Assembly (NCBI GenBank): GCA_028727105.1
Contig: JAQYOU010000045.1
Location: 1 to 39,504 of the forward strand
Length of the DNA stretch: 39,504 bases
Origin: a bacterium
GTDB taxonomy: Bacteria > Bacillota > Clostridia > Lachnospirales > Lachnospiraceae
Direction: 5' to 3'
The notes under the pieces are model-generated. The model was given only the letters and a program-made list of their open reading frames with translations, was not told the DNA's origin and did not search any database. Of the stretch, positions 9,370 to 18,290 are shown piece after piece; positions within the stretch are counted from its first letter, which is position 1, and the number at the start of each line of letters is the position of its first letter. A program made the position numbers and the translations under genes.

Positions 9370-10377
9370 TTATATTAATAAATACTGAAACGCATTGAAG
9401 AAATATCCAACAATGATAATTCCGATCGTGCAGATTGCAATAAATATTCCAAGTAGCTTCGGCTTTACTGCTTTCCTTAACATGATCATTGACGGAAGCG
9501 ACAGCGTGGTAACACCCATCATAAAAGAAAGTACAACGCCTAACCTTGCTCCTTTCGCAAGCAGCGCTTCCGCGATTGGAATACAGCCAAAGATATCCGC
9601 ATACATGGGCACTCCGGCGATTGTGGCAATAATAACACCAAAGGGATTGCCTGTGCCGAGTATTTTTACAATGATCTCCTCCGGTATCCAGTTATGAATA
9701 ACTGCACCGATACCGACACCGATCAGCACATAAGGAGCAACCTTTTTTGCTGTTGACATGACCTTTTCCCACGCATATTTCAGGCGATCCTTTTTTGTAA
9801 GTTCTTCCTGCGGAAGATCGATCACTTTTCCATTCCGGATAAATTCCTCTACCTGATCCTCCAGATGCATTGTTTCAATAAAAGTTCCACCAATGACCGC
9901 GATCACAAGGCTGACGATCACGTACACGATCGCTACCTTCCATCCAAAAATACTCATCAGCAGCACAAGCGAACCCAGATCCACCATCGGTGAGGAGATC
10001 AGAAATGAAAAAGTGACGCCCAAGGGCAGCCCCGCACTGGTAAACCCCATGAATAATGGTATGGATGAGCAGGAACAGAACGGAGTTACTGTTCCAAGGA
10101 GGGCAGCGATAATATTCGCCCAGATCCCTTTAAATCTCCCCAGTATTTTCTTGGCCCGCTCCGGTGGAAAATAGCTTTGAATATAGGAAATCAGCAAAAT
10201 CAGGAAGCCAAGCAGTACCATGATCTTGATCGTATCATAAATAAAAAACCGTATGCTTCCACCCATTCTGCTGCCCATATCCAATCCGGCTGCTTCCAGA
10301 CCACTGCCAATGAGTCTGTTCAGCCATTTCATTCCCAGAATCTCATTTTGGAAAAAATCCCAAATATTTTTAAACAT
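9370..10377 (-). CDS. DUF318/UPF0718-type permease (ArsP-like)
   Basis: 335 aa polytopic protein with GTVTPFCSCSSIPLFMGFTSAGLPLGVTFSFLISSPMVD; directly downstream of an ArsR-type regulator. Confidence 0.82.
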   Translation of the reverse strand: MFKNIWDFFQNEILGMKWLNRLIGSGLEAAGLDMGSRMGGSIRFFIYDTIKIMVLLGFLILLISYIQSYFPPERAKKILGRFKGIWANIIAALLGTVTPFCSCSSIPLFMGFTSAGLPLGVTFSFLISSPMVDLGSLVLLMSIFGWKVAIVYVIVSLVIAVIGGTFIETMHLEDQVEEFIRNGKVIDLPQEELTKKDRLKYAWEKVMSTAKKVAPYVLIGVGIGAVIHNWIPEEIIVKILGTGNPFGVIIATIAGVPMYADIFGCIPIAEALLAKGARLGVVLSFMMGVTTLSLPSMIMLRKAVKPKLLGIFIAICTIGIIIVGYFFNAFQYLLI

Positions 10378-10648
10378 TTTTCAATTCCTCCAGATAACGC
10401 ATGGCATCCCCGATACCATCCTCTGAAATGGAATAATGCATCCACTTTCCTTCTTTCCTTCCAACCACAATACCGGAATCACACAGGATCTTCATATGAT
10501 GCGACAATGTCGGCTGCGTAATCTTCATTTCCTCCAGCAGCCTGCAGGCACACCGCTCTCCGTCCCGCAGCAGTTCTAAGATCTGTATTCTGTTTTCATC
10601 GCCAAATGCCTTGAACATTGCCGCCATTTTTTTATTATTCATCAGCAT
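10370..10648 (-). CDS. ArsR/SmtB-family metalloregulator
   Basis: FKAFGDENRIQILELLRDGERCACRLLEEMKITQPTLSHHMKILCDSGIVVGRKEGKWMHYSI; CAC thiolate pair at the usual ArsR CVC position. Confidence 0.9.
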   Translation of the reverse strand: MLMNNKKMAAMFKAFGDENRIQILELLRDGERCACRLLEEMKITQPTLSHHMKILCDSGIVVGRKEGKWMHYSISEDGIGDAMRYLEELKNV

Positions 10649-10690
10649 GTCTCCATATATTGAAATTCATCAATGTGTTTTCATGAGTCC

Positions 10691-10718
10691 ATTATAACAT
10701 CATATAGATATTTGTCAA
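10691..10718 (-). promoter_or_regulatory. Consensus sigma-A promoter for the arsR/permease operon
   Basis: TTGACA-N16-TATAAT on the minus strand (10718..10713 and 10696..10691). Confidence 0.7.
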
Positions 10719-10750
10719 TCTTTTTCTGAAGCCGATTACATTTCCGGTGA

Positions 10751-12169
10751 TTAAGCAAATAGATCCTCTCCTGTTATCTCATTTTGGAGAATTCCTGCAT
10801 AGTCGTTATGAGCTACTCCATTTACAGCTATCATCGTTAGATGCAATGCTTTTTTACATGAGGTTTCATTTATAAATGCATTCAGTTTATTTCGAAGTAC
10901 TTTCTCATAATCGGCATCTATCACAAAAGGTGCCATCGTATATTGCGATTCGCATATGTTAATGACGCCATCTTTTCGGTCTATCAAAAGATCAATCTGT
11001 GCACCCGGCTGAGAAACGCTACTTCTCCATGCATACTCTACTGTTTCTACTCCGGATATACCAAGTGCATTCTTGATCTGATTTACATGCAGCAAACATA
11101 CCAATTCAAACGCATTTCCAGCCCATGAAAAATAACCGGGAGAATTTATATATGACATCCAGCTTTCATGTTCACGATTTTTTATAAAATGGAAACAGAA
11201 AAACATAAACGGATCTATGAGCTGAAAATAAAAACTTTGCTTTTGCTTTGCATAATTTTTATATTTTCTGATGAATCCGCTCTGTTCCAACTCATTCAAT
11301 GCTTTTGTAAGTGGTTCTCCGTCCCCTACCACTGGTATTTTGGCTAACTCAACCCGGGTCATTCCTCCCTTTCTGTGAGAGACAGCGTCTATGATGGCAG
11401 CATGACGTTCATAGTGTTTGAATAATGAACCCAACAACCGGTCGTATTCATAATATAACTGCCCCGTCTGTTTAAATAAGAGTTCCTCCACATTCTGCGC
11501 CAGGCTCAATCGATGGTCAAAGCAATTCAAGTAATATGGAATTCCACCAAATATCATATAACTCTCTATCATCTGCTGTCTTGTCAAGCGGATGTTATTT
11601 AACTCATACAGTTCCTTGCATTCGCCTAGCGTGAATGGAAGCAAATGGATCTGCCTAGTGATTCTATTATAAAGTCCGCCTCTGTTACCCAGCAGATTGT
11701 CAATGATCCATGATGTTGCTGAGCCGCATACAATTAGTAAGAGGTCATTTTGTGACGATCCCCAACTGTTCCAGAAGAATTCTAATGCACTTTTAAAATC
11801 AGATCTGGCCGTGTCCATCCATGGAAGTTCATCCAAAAACACAACCCTCTTTCCGCTGACCGGATCTCTTGTTACATCACTCATCTGCAACAAAGCTTTT
11901 AGCCTCATAAAAGCCTCGTACCAGTCTTTAGGCACTTTCTTCTCTGTGGAACCATATTCCAAAAGGCTTCCATTAAAAACTTTCAGTTGCTCTTTCGTTT
12001 TTGCGTTCGAAAGTCCAGTTGCAAAAAATGAAAATGAATTGTTAAAATACTCTTTGATCAAAAATGTTTTTCCAACACGTCGTCTCCCATAGACTACTAG
12101 AAATTCAGCACGGGATGACTGCAAACAATTTTTCAATGTATTCTGTTCTGTTTTTCTACCAACCATCAT
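10751..12169 (-). CDS. AAA ATPase with C-terminal DUF234-like domain
   Basis: VVYGRRRVGKTFLIKEYF Walker A; VVFLDELPWMD Walker B; C-terminal AQIDLLIDRKDGVINICESQY nuclease-like motif. Confidence 0.85.
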   Translation of the reverse strand: MMVGRKTEQNTLKNCLQSSRAEFLVVYGRRRVGKTFLIKEYFNNSFSFFATGLSNAKTKEQLKVFNGSLLEYGSTEKKVPKDWYEAFMRLKALLQMSDVTRDPVSGKRVVFLDELPWMDTARSDFKSALEFFWNSWGSSQNDLLLIVCGSATSWIIDNLLGNRGGLYNRITRQIHLLPFTLGECKELYELNNIRLTRQQMIESYMIFGGIPYYLNCFDHRLSLAQNVEELLFKQTGQLYYEYDRLLGSLFKHYERHAAIIDAVSHRKGGMTRVELAKIPVVGDGEPLTKALNELEQSGFIRKYKNYAKQKQSFYFQLIDPFMFFCFHFIKNREHESWMSYINSPGYFSWAGNAFELVCLLHVNQIKNALGISGVETVEYAWRSSVSQPGAQIDLLIDRKDGVINICESQYTMAPFVIDADYEKVLRNKLNAFINETSCKKALHLTMIAVNGVAHNDYAGILQNEITGEDLFA

Positions 12170-12178
12170 TTATACCTC

Positions 12179-12255
12179 ATAATTCTCTAAAACAGCATAT
12201 TAATTATCGTTTTTAGAGAATTATATGCTATATTTTATATATAATTCTCTAAAAC
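12179..12255. repeat. Three copies of an ATAATTCTCTAAAAC motif (direct, inverted, direct) upstream of the ATPase
   Basis: ATAATTCTCTAAAAC at 12179-12193; reverse complement GTTTTTAGAGAATTATAT at about 12209-12225; ATATAATTCTCTAAAAC at 12239-12255. Confidence 0.8.
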
Positions 12256-12396
12256 CCACAAATTTATATTATCATTAAATTTCCACTCTGACAAGTCACT
12301 TAACTGTTCCACATCCCACGTTTACAATATATATCCTCATCCTCGGTTACTTTTCGTGCGGTAGCCAGCATTTACTGCGGGCTACGTGCCTTGTGA

Positions 12397-12423
12397 ACAG
12401 TCACCAAATCGCCACATATATTA
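12397..12423 (+). promoter_or_regulatory. Possible mother-cell sigma-K-like promoter for the DUF2935/multicopper oxidase operon
   Basis: AC (12397-12398)-N16-CATATATTA (12415-12423), resembling AC-N16/17-CATANNNTA. Confidence 0.35.
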
Positions 12424-12455
12424 TAAAGACAATAAACTAAAAGGTATGTGCAACC

Positions 12456-13469
12456 ATGAAGAATTATGCATCTTTATCAATAGAGACCCATTTATTTTTT
12501 GCAAGGATCATGAAGGAGCATGCGCTCTTCCTCCAGGCTGGCTTCCCCTGCAAGGATCAGGACTGGATACAGACAGCCGACCGGTTCCGCAGGCAGTTTG
12601 AAGAGCTTCTCGCTGAAGTGATCCGGATCAGTGATGGCAATGTCAACGGGAGAATCCTCAGTTCCGATGAACTGACGACCCGGTTTACGCTTCCGGCTGA
12701 AAGAAAAACACAGCGCCTGAGCGGCATTCCGATCAACACCCGTCTTACCGTGATGGAACAGAATCTGCGCCCAGACACTGACATGAGGGAAAACCGCGCA
12801 CTGAACCGGACGATTTCTTCCATCAACCAGCGTGCGCTCCGCCTGTTGGACGGACTGATCACCTTCAAGGGAAACATCCTGCAGGCTGTGGAAAACGGTG
12901 CACTGTTCACCGCGAACTATCCGCTGTTGATCAAGCACATCATCCGCGAAGCCGAGCTGTACCGCGACACCATCGCCTCATTGGAGCGCGATGATCGAGG
13001 CGCCTCTGCAGATAGATCGGAGCGTGACAGAAGAAACTCTCTTGCAGATATGTCCGAAACGATCAATCGTGGCAAAAGGAACGTCCCTGCGAACATGTAT
13101 GGCAGTGAAAATTTCTGGAACCGGATCATGATGGAGCATGCGCTATTTATCCGCGGTCTTTTAGATCCGTCTGAGGATGCGCTTGTGAGCACGGCAAACG
13201 ACTTTGCCGGAGACTACAAAAAGCTCCTGGCACTGGCCGAAAGACCGGATGTTCCGGGCAGCCAATCCTTAACAGAGCTCTCACTGGCCGAGACGTTAAA
13301 ATACCGCGAATTCAAGTCTGCAGGTGCACAGGGTATTCTGAACAACACGATCGCCTCCATCATTCTTCCGCTCCTCGCGGACCATGTTCTGCGTGAGGCA
13401 AATCACTATATCCGTATTTTAGGCGACCGGCAGGACGATCCTGTACCTTCTCCTTACCAATACAAATAA
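12456..13469 (+). CDS. DUF2935 protein with two tandem domains
   Basis: Repeated helices FFARIMKEHALFLQAGF and FWNRIMMEHALFIRGLL; LTRFTLPAERKTQRLSGIPINTRLT. Confidence 0.85.
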   Translation: MKNYASLSIETHLFFARIMKEHALFLQAGFPCKDQDWIQTADRFRRQFEELLAEVIRISDGNVNGRILSSDELTTRFTLPAERKTQRLSGIPINTRLTVMEQNLRPDTDMRENRALNRTISSINQRALRLLDGLITFKGNILQAVENGALFTANYPLLIKHIIREAELYRDTIASLERDDRGASADRSERDRRNSLADMSETINRGKRNVPANMYGSENFWNRIMMEHALFIRGLLDPSEDALVSTANDFAGDYKKLLALAERPDVPGSQSLTELSLAETLKYREFKSAGAQGILNNTIASIILPLLADHVLREANHYIRILGDRQDDPVPSPYQYK

Positions 13470-13490
13470 TGATATCCGGAGGACATTACC

Positions 13491-16400
13491 ATGGAATTAT
13501 GCCGTTATCCCACACCCGAAAAGAAACGCTTCTACGAAATCGAAACGATAGAGATTCCGATTGTATATAACAAATACGGCGACCACGATCCGAACGGTCT
13601 CTTATATGTGCTCAAAAAAGACGCCGACCACGTCCGCGAATGTGCCATGCAAAACTTTTTGCAGGATATTCCCCAGCCCTGTGATGAAGTAAAACCGCTC
13701 GTCATCCGTGCAAATAAAGGTGACACCGTTGTCATCACATTTACCCACTCCTTAAACCGCCCACTCTCTATCCACGTGCAGGGTCTGGCGTATGACGTTC
13801 AGACCTCGGACGGTGCAAGCGTGGGTTATAACAAGGATTCTACCACCTTCCACCGGATCACCTACACCTGGTACGCCAAACATGAGGGAGTTTATATCTT
13901 CCACGACATGGGAGATCCGACAGGCAATGAGGATGGTACAAATGTGCATGGTCTGTTCGGTGCGATCATCGTGGAAGCTCCACAGTCGCGCTGGCTGGAT
14001 CCCGAGAACGGAAAAGAGCTGGAAAGCGGTCTGTTTGCAGATATCTACCACCCCACAAACCCTGCCTTCCGTGAATATGCCGTGTTTTTCCACGACGAGC
14101 TGGAGATCAAGGACAAAAACGGCAATCAGCCGCTGGATCACCACACCGGTCTGCCCTCTGCCACCACCGGCATCAGCTACCGCTCAGAACCGATGCGAAA
14201 CCGGCACCCGCTGTCCCACAACCCGGCAGATTCCGGCGAGGACATCTCCATGAGTTCGTGGGTATACGGCGATCCCGCGCCTCCGATCCTAAAAGCGTAC
14301 GTCGGCGATCCGTCCAAGATCCGCCTGATCCACGGCGGCATCAAGGAAACTCATGTGTTTCATCTCCACAATCACCAGTGGCGTCTGGAGGGCGAAAATC
14401 CAAATTCCACGATCATCGATTCCATCTCCATCAGCCCGCAGGAGTGCTACACGCTCGACATTCTCCACGGCGCGGGAAGCCTGAATGGAATGATCGGTGA
14501 CGCGATCTTCCACTGCCACCTCTACCCGCATTTTCACGAGGGCATGTGGACGCTGTGGCGGATCTACGACCGTCTGGAGGACGGCACCGGACGCCTGCCG
14601 GACGGAACTGTCATTCCCCCGCTGATGCCGCTTGCAGACCGGAAAGCGCCCCCGAAGAAAGACAAAAAGCACCCGGGCTATCCAAACTTTATCAATGGAA
14701 CCTTCGGGGAAGCGCCTCTGCAGCCGCCCCTTGGCATTCTGGACGCAGACGGAGAAAACAAGATCGAGCCCACAGATCTGGAAGTAAACAATTTTGTGCC
14801 GAACTTTGAGCCGGGCGCGCTCTACACCGACACCTGCCCGTGTCACACAGACGCGAAACACGGTTGTCCGTGTCCTCCGAATGGAAAACCTCCCTATCCG
14901 CATGAAGATGAATTTCCGGTAAAGGTTTTTGAGATAGCAGTTGTCCAAGCAAAAATCACCTATAACCGCTATGGCTGGCACGACCCCCAGGGAAGATTTT
15001 TCGTATTGAAGGAAGAACTGGAACGCCACGGCGGGCTGGATGCCTATATCAAAAAAGTTGAGAGCTGCAAGCTCCGCGTGGAGCCCCTTGTCATCCGCGC
15101 AAACGCAGGGGACTGCATTGAGATCCGTCTGACGAATCTCCTGCCGGAATATATAGAGGAAAGCCCCTTCCAGATGCGCACACTCACAGACATTGTGGGA
15201 TATCATATCCACCTCGTCAAATTTGACACGATCGTATCAGACGGCGCTGCCAACGGCTGGAATAACATCGCAGGCGCCAGACGCTACGAGACACTGATCG
15301 AGCGATTTTTCGCAAATACAGAGCTGAAAACCGTCTTTTTCCACGATCACCTGTTTGCAAATTCCCATCAGCAGCACGGCGTGTTCGGTGCACTGATCAT
15401 AGAGGAAGCCGGAGCCACCTTCCACAACATCCGAAACGGCAAAAAACTGAACTTCGGCACAAGAGCCGTCATCAAGCGAAGGGACGGCACCTCCTTCCGT
15501 GAATTCGCCCTGTTTGTGCACGACTTTGCCCTCCTGTTTGACAGAGACGGGAACGCACTGAATCCGCCGGAGGTTCCCGGCGCGCATGATGACCCGGGCG
15601 TGATGGGCATCAACTACCACTGTGAACCGATGCGCGAGCGCTTAAAGTGCGGTGACGATCCGGCCTATATATTCAGTTCCTACGTGCATGGCGACCCGGC
15701 AACACCAATCCTTGAGACATATCCCGGAGATGAACTGATGATCCGACTGCTGGATGGTGCCCACGAAGAACAGCACTCGTTTAACCTGACGGGTATGACA
15801 TGGAAAAAGGAGATTGACGACGTGTTTTCACCGGATACCGCCTCCCAGACTCTGGGTATCTCGGAGGCATTCAATATTCACGTCACCAAGCCCTACGGCC
15901 CTGGTGACTACCTCTACTATTTCGGCGGAATCGACGATGCATGGCTCGGTCTGTGGGGGATCATCCGGGCATATGCGCGCCCGGATAAGCGCCTGAAACC
16001 GCTCTGCAAGGGCAAGGATCAGATCCTTCCGCTGCCGCCGTGTCCCGGCAAGGATGCCGTAATCCGCAAATATGAGATTGCAGCCGTACAGAAGGATATC
16101 CCGTACAACTGCCACGGAGACCATGATCCCGACGGATTGCTGTTCGTTCCGATCGAAGATCTCGATCGCTGCAAGCATAATGATTACAAGCCGAAGCCAC
16201 TGATCCTGCGCGCCAACGCCGGAGAATGGATCGAGGTCACACTGCACAACCTGTTCGACCCGAAAAATCCGGTTCCCTACTTTGACTATCCAAGTGTTCC
16301 GTTAGACATGAAACACAAGCCATCCATGCGCGTCTCCCTCAACCCGCAGTACCTCCACTATGATCCGGTCTGCGACTCCGGCATCAATGTGGGATACAAC

Positions 16401-17201
16401 AACAGAGAGCAGACCGTCGGTGTCGGTGAGAGCAAAAAATACCTCTGGTATGCGGATCAGGAATACGGTCCCTGCATCATACAGTCCTTCGGCGACATGC
16501 GAAACCACCGCTATCACGGTCTCTTCGGTGCGATTCTCATCGAACCGCCGGGGGCAAAATGGTATAAAAGCTGTTCACTGACAAAAGCTGTATATGAGGA
16601 GGAAGCGGTGATCGCCGCACCCGGAACCGACACCTTCCGCGAATGTGTCCTGCTCATTCAAAACGGCATCCGCATGCTGGATAAAGATGGGGAACTGGTA
16701 AAAACCGCAACAGATGACGGCGAGGAAGTCGACGATGAGGACACCGGCGAAAAGGGCTACAACTATCGCTCGGAGCGCTTCGCCAACAGACTTCACAAAG
16801 ACCCTCGAGTCTCCAAGGTTTTCAGTAGCCGCGTGCACGGGGATCCCGCCACCCCTGTTTTTACAGCGTATCCGAATGAACGGGTCATCTTCCGCACAAT
16901 GATGCCTGCGGATAAGCCGCGCAATGTTGGTTTTACCATCCACGACCACGAATGGCGGCAACAACCGGAAGACTCGCACTCCCGGATCATTCCCCTGCAA
17001 GGTGCCGTCAGCATCGGAAATACGTTCAACATGGAGCTGATGGACGGCAGTACCTGTCCCGGCGACTACCTCTACCGCTCCGGCAGCTTCAGATGGGATG
17101 TTGAGTCCGGCATGTGGGGCATCTTCCGTGTCCTGCGCAATGGTTTCGGTCACAAGTGCAAAAACGCATGCCGGAAACTGTTTGAAAAAATATGCAAATA
17201 A
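13491..17201 (+). CDS. Giant (1236 aa) six-cupredoxin-domain multicopper oxidase-like protein, no signal peptide
   Basis: Three internal ~400-aa repeats, each with (Y/N)xxxGxHDPxGxxxV, (S/N)YxxExxxxR and SSxVxGDPAxPxxxxYxxx. HVFHLH (14352-14369) and HCHLYPHFHEGM (14511-14546) in repeat 1; HIH (15204-15212) and HDH (15342-15350) in repeat 2. Confidence 0.87.
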   Translation: MELCRYPTPEKKRFYEIETIEIPIVYNKYGDHDPNGLLYVLKKDADHVRECAMQNFLQDIPQPCDEVKPLVIRANKGDTVVITFTHSLNRPLSIHVQGLAYDVQTSDGASVGYNKDSTTFHRITYTWYAKHEGVYIFHDMGDPTGNEDGTNVHGLFGAIIVEAPQSRWLDPENGKELESGLFADIYHPTNPAFREYAVFFHDELEIKDKNGNQPLDHHTGLPSATTGISYRSEPMRNRHPLSHNPADSGEDISMSSWVYGDPAPPILKAYVGDPSKIRLIHGGIKETHVFHLHNHQWRLEGENPNSTIIDSISISPQECYTLDILHGAGSLNGMIGDAIFHCHLYPHFHEGMWTLWRIYDRLEDGTGRLPDGTVIPPLMPLADRKAPPKKDKKHPGYPNFINGTFGEAPLQPPLGILDADGENKIEPTDLEVNNFVPNFEPGALYTDTCPCHTDAKHGCPCPPNGKPPYPHEDEFPVKVFEIAVVQAKITYNRYGWHDPQGRFFVLKEELERHGGLDAYIKKVESCKLRVEPLVIRANAGDCIEIRLTNLLPEYIEESPFQMRTLTDIVGYHIHLVKFDTIVSDGAANGWNNIAGARRYETLIERFFANTELKTVFFHDHLFANSHQQHGVFGALIIEEAGATFHNIRNGKKLNFGTRAVIKRRDGTSFREFALFVHDFALLFDRDGNALNPPEVPGAHDDPGVMGINYHCEPMRERLKCGDDPAYIFSSYVHGDPATPILETYPGDELMIRLLDGAHEEQHSFNLTGMTWKKEIDDVFSPDTASQTLGISEAFNIHVTKPYGPGDYLYYFGGIDDAWLGLWGIIRAYARPDKRLKPLCKGKDQILPLPPCPGKDAVIRKYEIAAVQKDIPYNCHGDHDPDGLLFVPIEDLDRCKHNDYKPKPLILRANAGEWIEVTLHNLFDPKNPVPYFDYPSVPLDMKHKPSMRVSLNPQYLHYDPVCDSGINVGYNNREQTVGVGESKKYLWYADQEYGPCIIQSFGDMRNHRYHGLFGAILIEPPGAKWYKSCSLTKAVYEEEAVIAAPGTDTFRECVLLIQNGIRMLDKDGELVKTATDDGEEVDDEDTGEKGYNYRSERFANRLHKDPRVSKVFSSRVHGDPATPVFTAYPNERVIFRTMMPADKPRNVGFTIHDHEWRQQPEDSHSRIIPLQGAVSIGNTFNMELMDGSTCPGDYLYRSGSFRWDVESGMWGIFRVLRNGFGHKCKNACRKLFEKICK

Positions 17202-17254
17202 TTGCCTATCATACTGAGGCATACAGGCAAGAGGATAAGCAGTAATACAAACAC

Positions 17255-17295
17255 AGAGAGCCGACTACTTTTCAAAGTAATCGGCTCTCTAGTCC
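17255..17295 (+). terminator. Strong intrinsic terminator after the multicopper oxidase gene
   Basis: AGAGAGCCGACTACTTT-TC-AAAGTAATCGGCTCTCT stem-loop with a T-rich tail. Confidence 0.8.
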
Positions 17296-17476
17296 GGTTT
17301 TTCCATTATAGATCCAATGAATCTGTATTTAACAAAAGGTCATACACATTCATTATCAATATACCATCCTCATTATAAAATGGCTTCGGTGTATCTGATG
17401 TAATGACAATCCAAGGCAAGATTGTCAGCTAATCCCAATTGCATATTATCACTCACTCGGTGCTTCTCCAATCTTT

Positions 17477-18172
17477 TCACATATTCTTATGTTTGCATAT
17501 TAATTCTTTTTTTGCCAAAGGTTTAAGATAATTCTTCTTCAGTGTTCTTTCATCTCCAAAGAAAAACCTTTCCGATTTGGATAATGTATGATTTTCTACT
17601 TTCAATTCGGTAAGTTTTAATGTACAAATGAGATCTGCAACTTGAAACAGCCTATAATCTGCCGGAATCACCTTGCGAAATTCCACATTCTCCAACAATG
17701 CATTAAAAACAGATGATAAAATTCTGGTCACTTCAATCTGTCCATTATCATAATAAACCTTTATAACGTCAAAACTGCAAAAGTAATTGTAATTATCACG
17801 AATAAATGCAGACAACTGTTTACTAACCTTCCCTGCAGCTTCAACAGAACCCTCAATGTGCTTTTTCTCGATATATATCGATTTAAAGCTAATATCCATG
17901 TGCCTAATGAATGCCATCATCTTCATCAGAATCTTCTGTCTATCCTTTACTGCATATCCACGATATTCTTCCTCTGATCTTATTACTGGGCCAGCATGTA
18001 CACAATGATTTGACCATCCAATGTTATTAAGTTCTCCCTCCAGTGCTTTCAAATCATCTGAAATATCTACATTCTGTTCATGCATTACCATAGAAATAAT
18101 ATAATATGGCGTTCGAAAATCATATTGTCCAAAATCACCGGATTCATCTACAAATATGCTTGGTTCGTTCAT
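17477..18172 (-). CDS. DUF3800 domain protein
   Basis: N-terminal IFVDESGDFGQYDFRTPYYIISMVMHEQ; C-terminal LLENVEFRKVIPADYRLFQVADLICTLKLTELK. Start at ATG 18172 preceded by SD GGAGAAA. Confidence 0.85.
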   Translation of the reverse strand: MNEPSIFVDESGDFGQYDFRTPYYIISMVMHEQNVDISDDLKALEGELNNIGWSNHCVHAGPVIRSEEEYRGYAVKDRQKILMKMMAFIRHMDISFKSIYIEKKHIEGSVEAAGKVSKQLSAFIRDNYNYFCSFDVIKVYYDNGQIEVTRILSSVFNALLENVEFRKVIPADYRLFQVADLICTLKLTELKVENHTLSKSERFFFGDERTLKKNYLKPLAKKELICKHKNM

Positions 18173-18189
18173 ACTTTCTCCATAATACA

Positions 18190-18286
18190 AAAATGGCGGG
18201 TGTCTTACCCGCCGTTTGGTGGACCCGGGTCTTTCGACCAGCCCAAATATTTTATGCGTTTACACGCAACAGATTCATATCTGTGC
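18190..18286 (-). ncRNA. Candidate structured leader/sRNA upstream of the DUF3800 gene (four hairpins, last one terminator-like)
   Basis: Minus-strand RNA: ACAGAU-AUGA-AUCUGU; UGCGU-GUAA-ACGCA; UUUGG[..GGUC-GAAA-GACC..]CCAAA; GGCGGGU-AAGAC-ACCCGCC followed by AUUUUUG. Confidence 0.7.
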
Positions 18287-18290
18287 CTTT

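Noticed and set aside
14289-17222. Large minus-strand ORFs (14289-15212, 16575-17222) opposite the multicopper oxidase
   Set aside because: Shadow ORFs from a GC-richer codon pattern; the plus-strand frame carries clear cupredoxin motifs.
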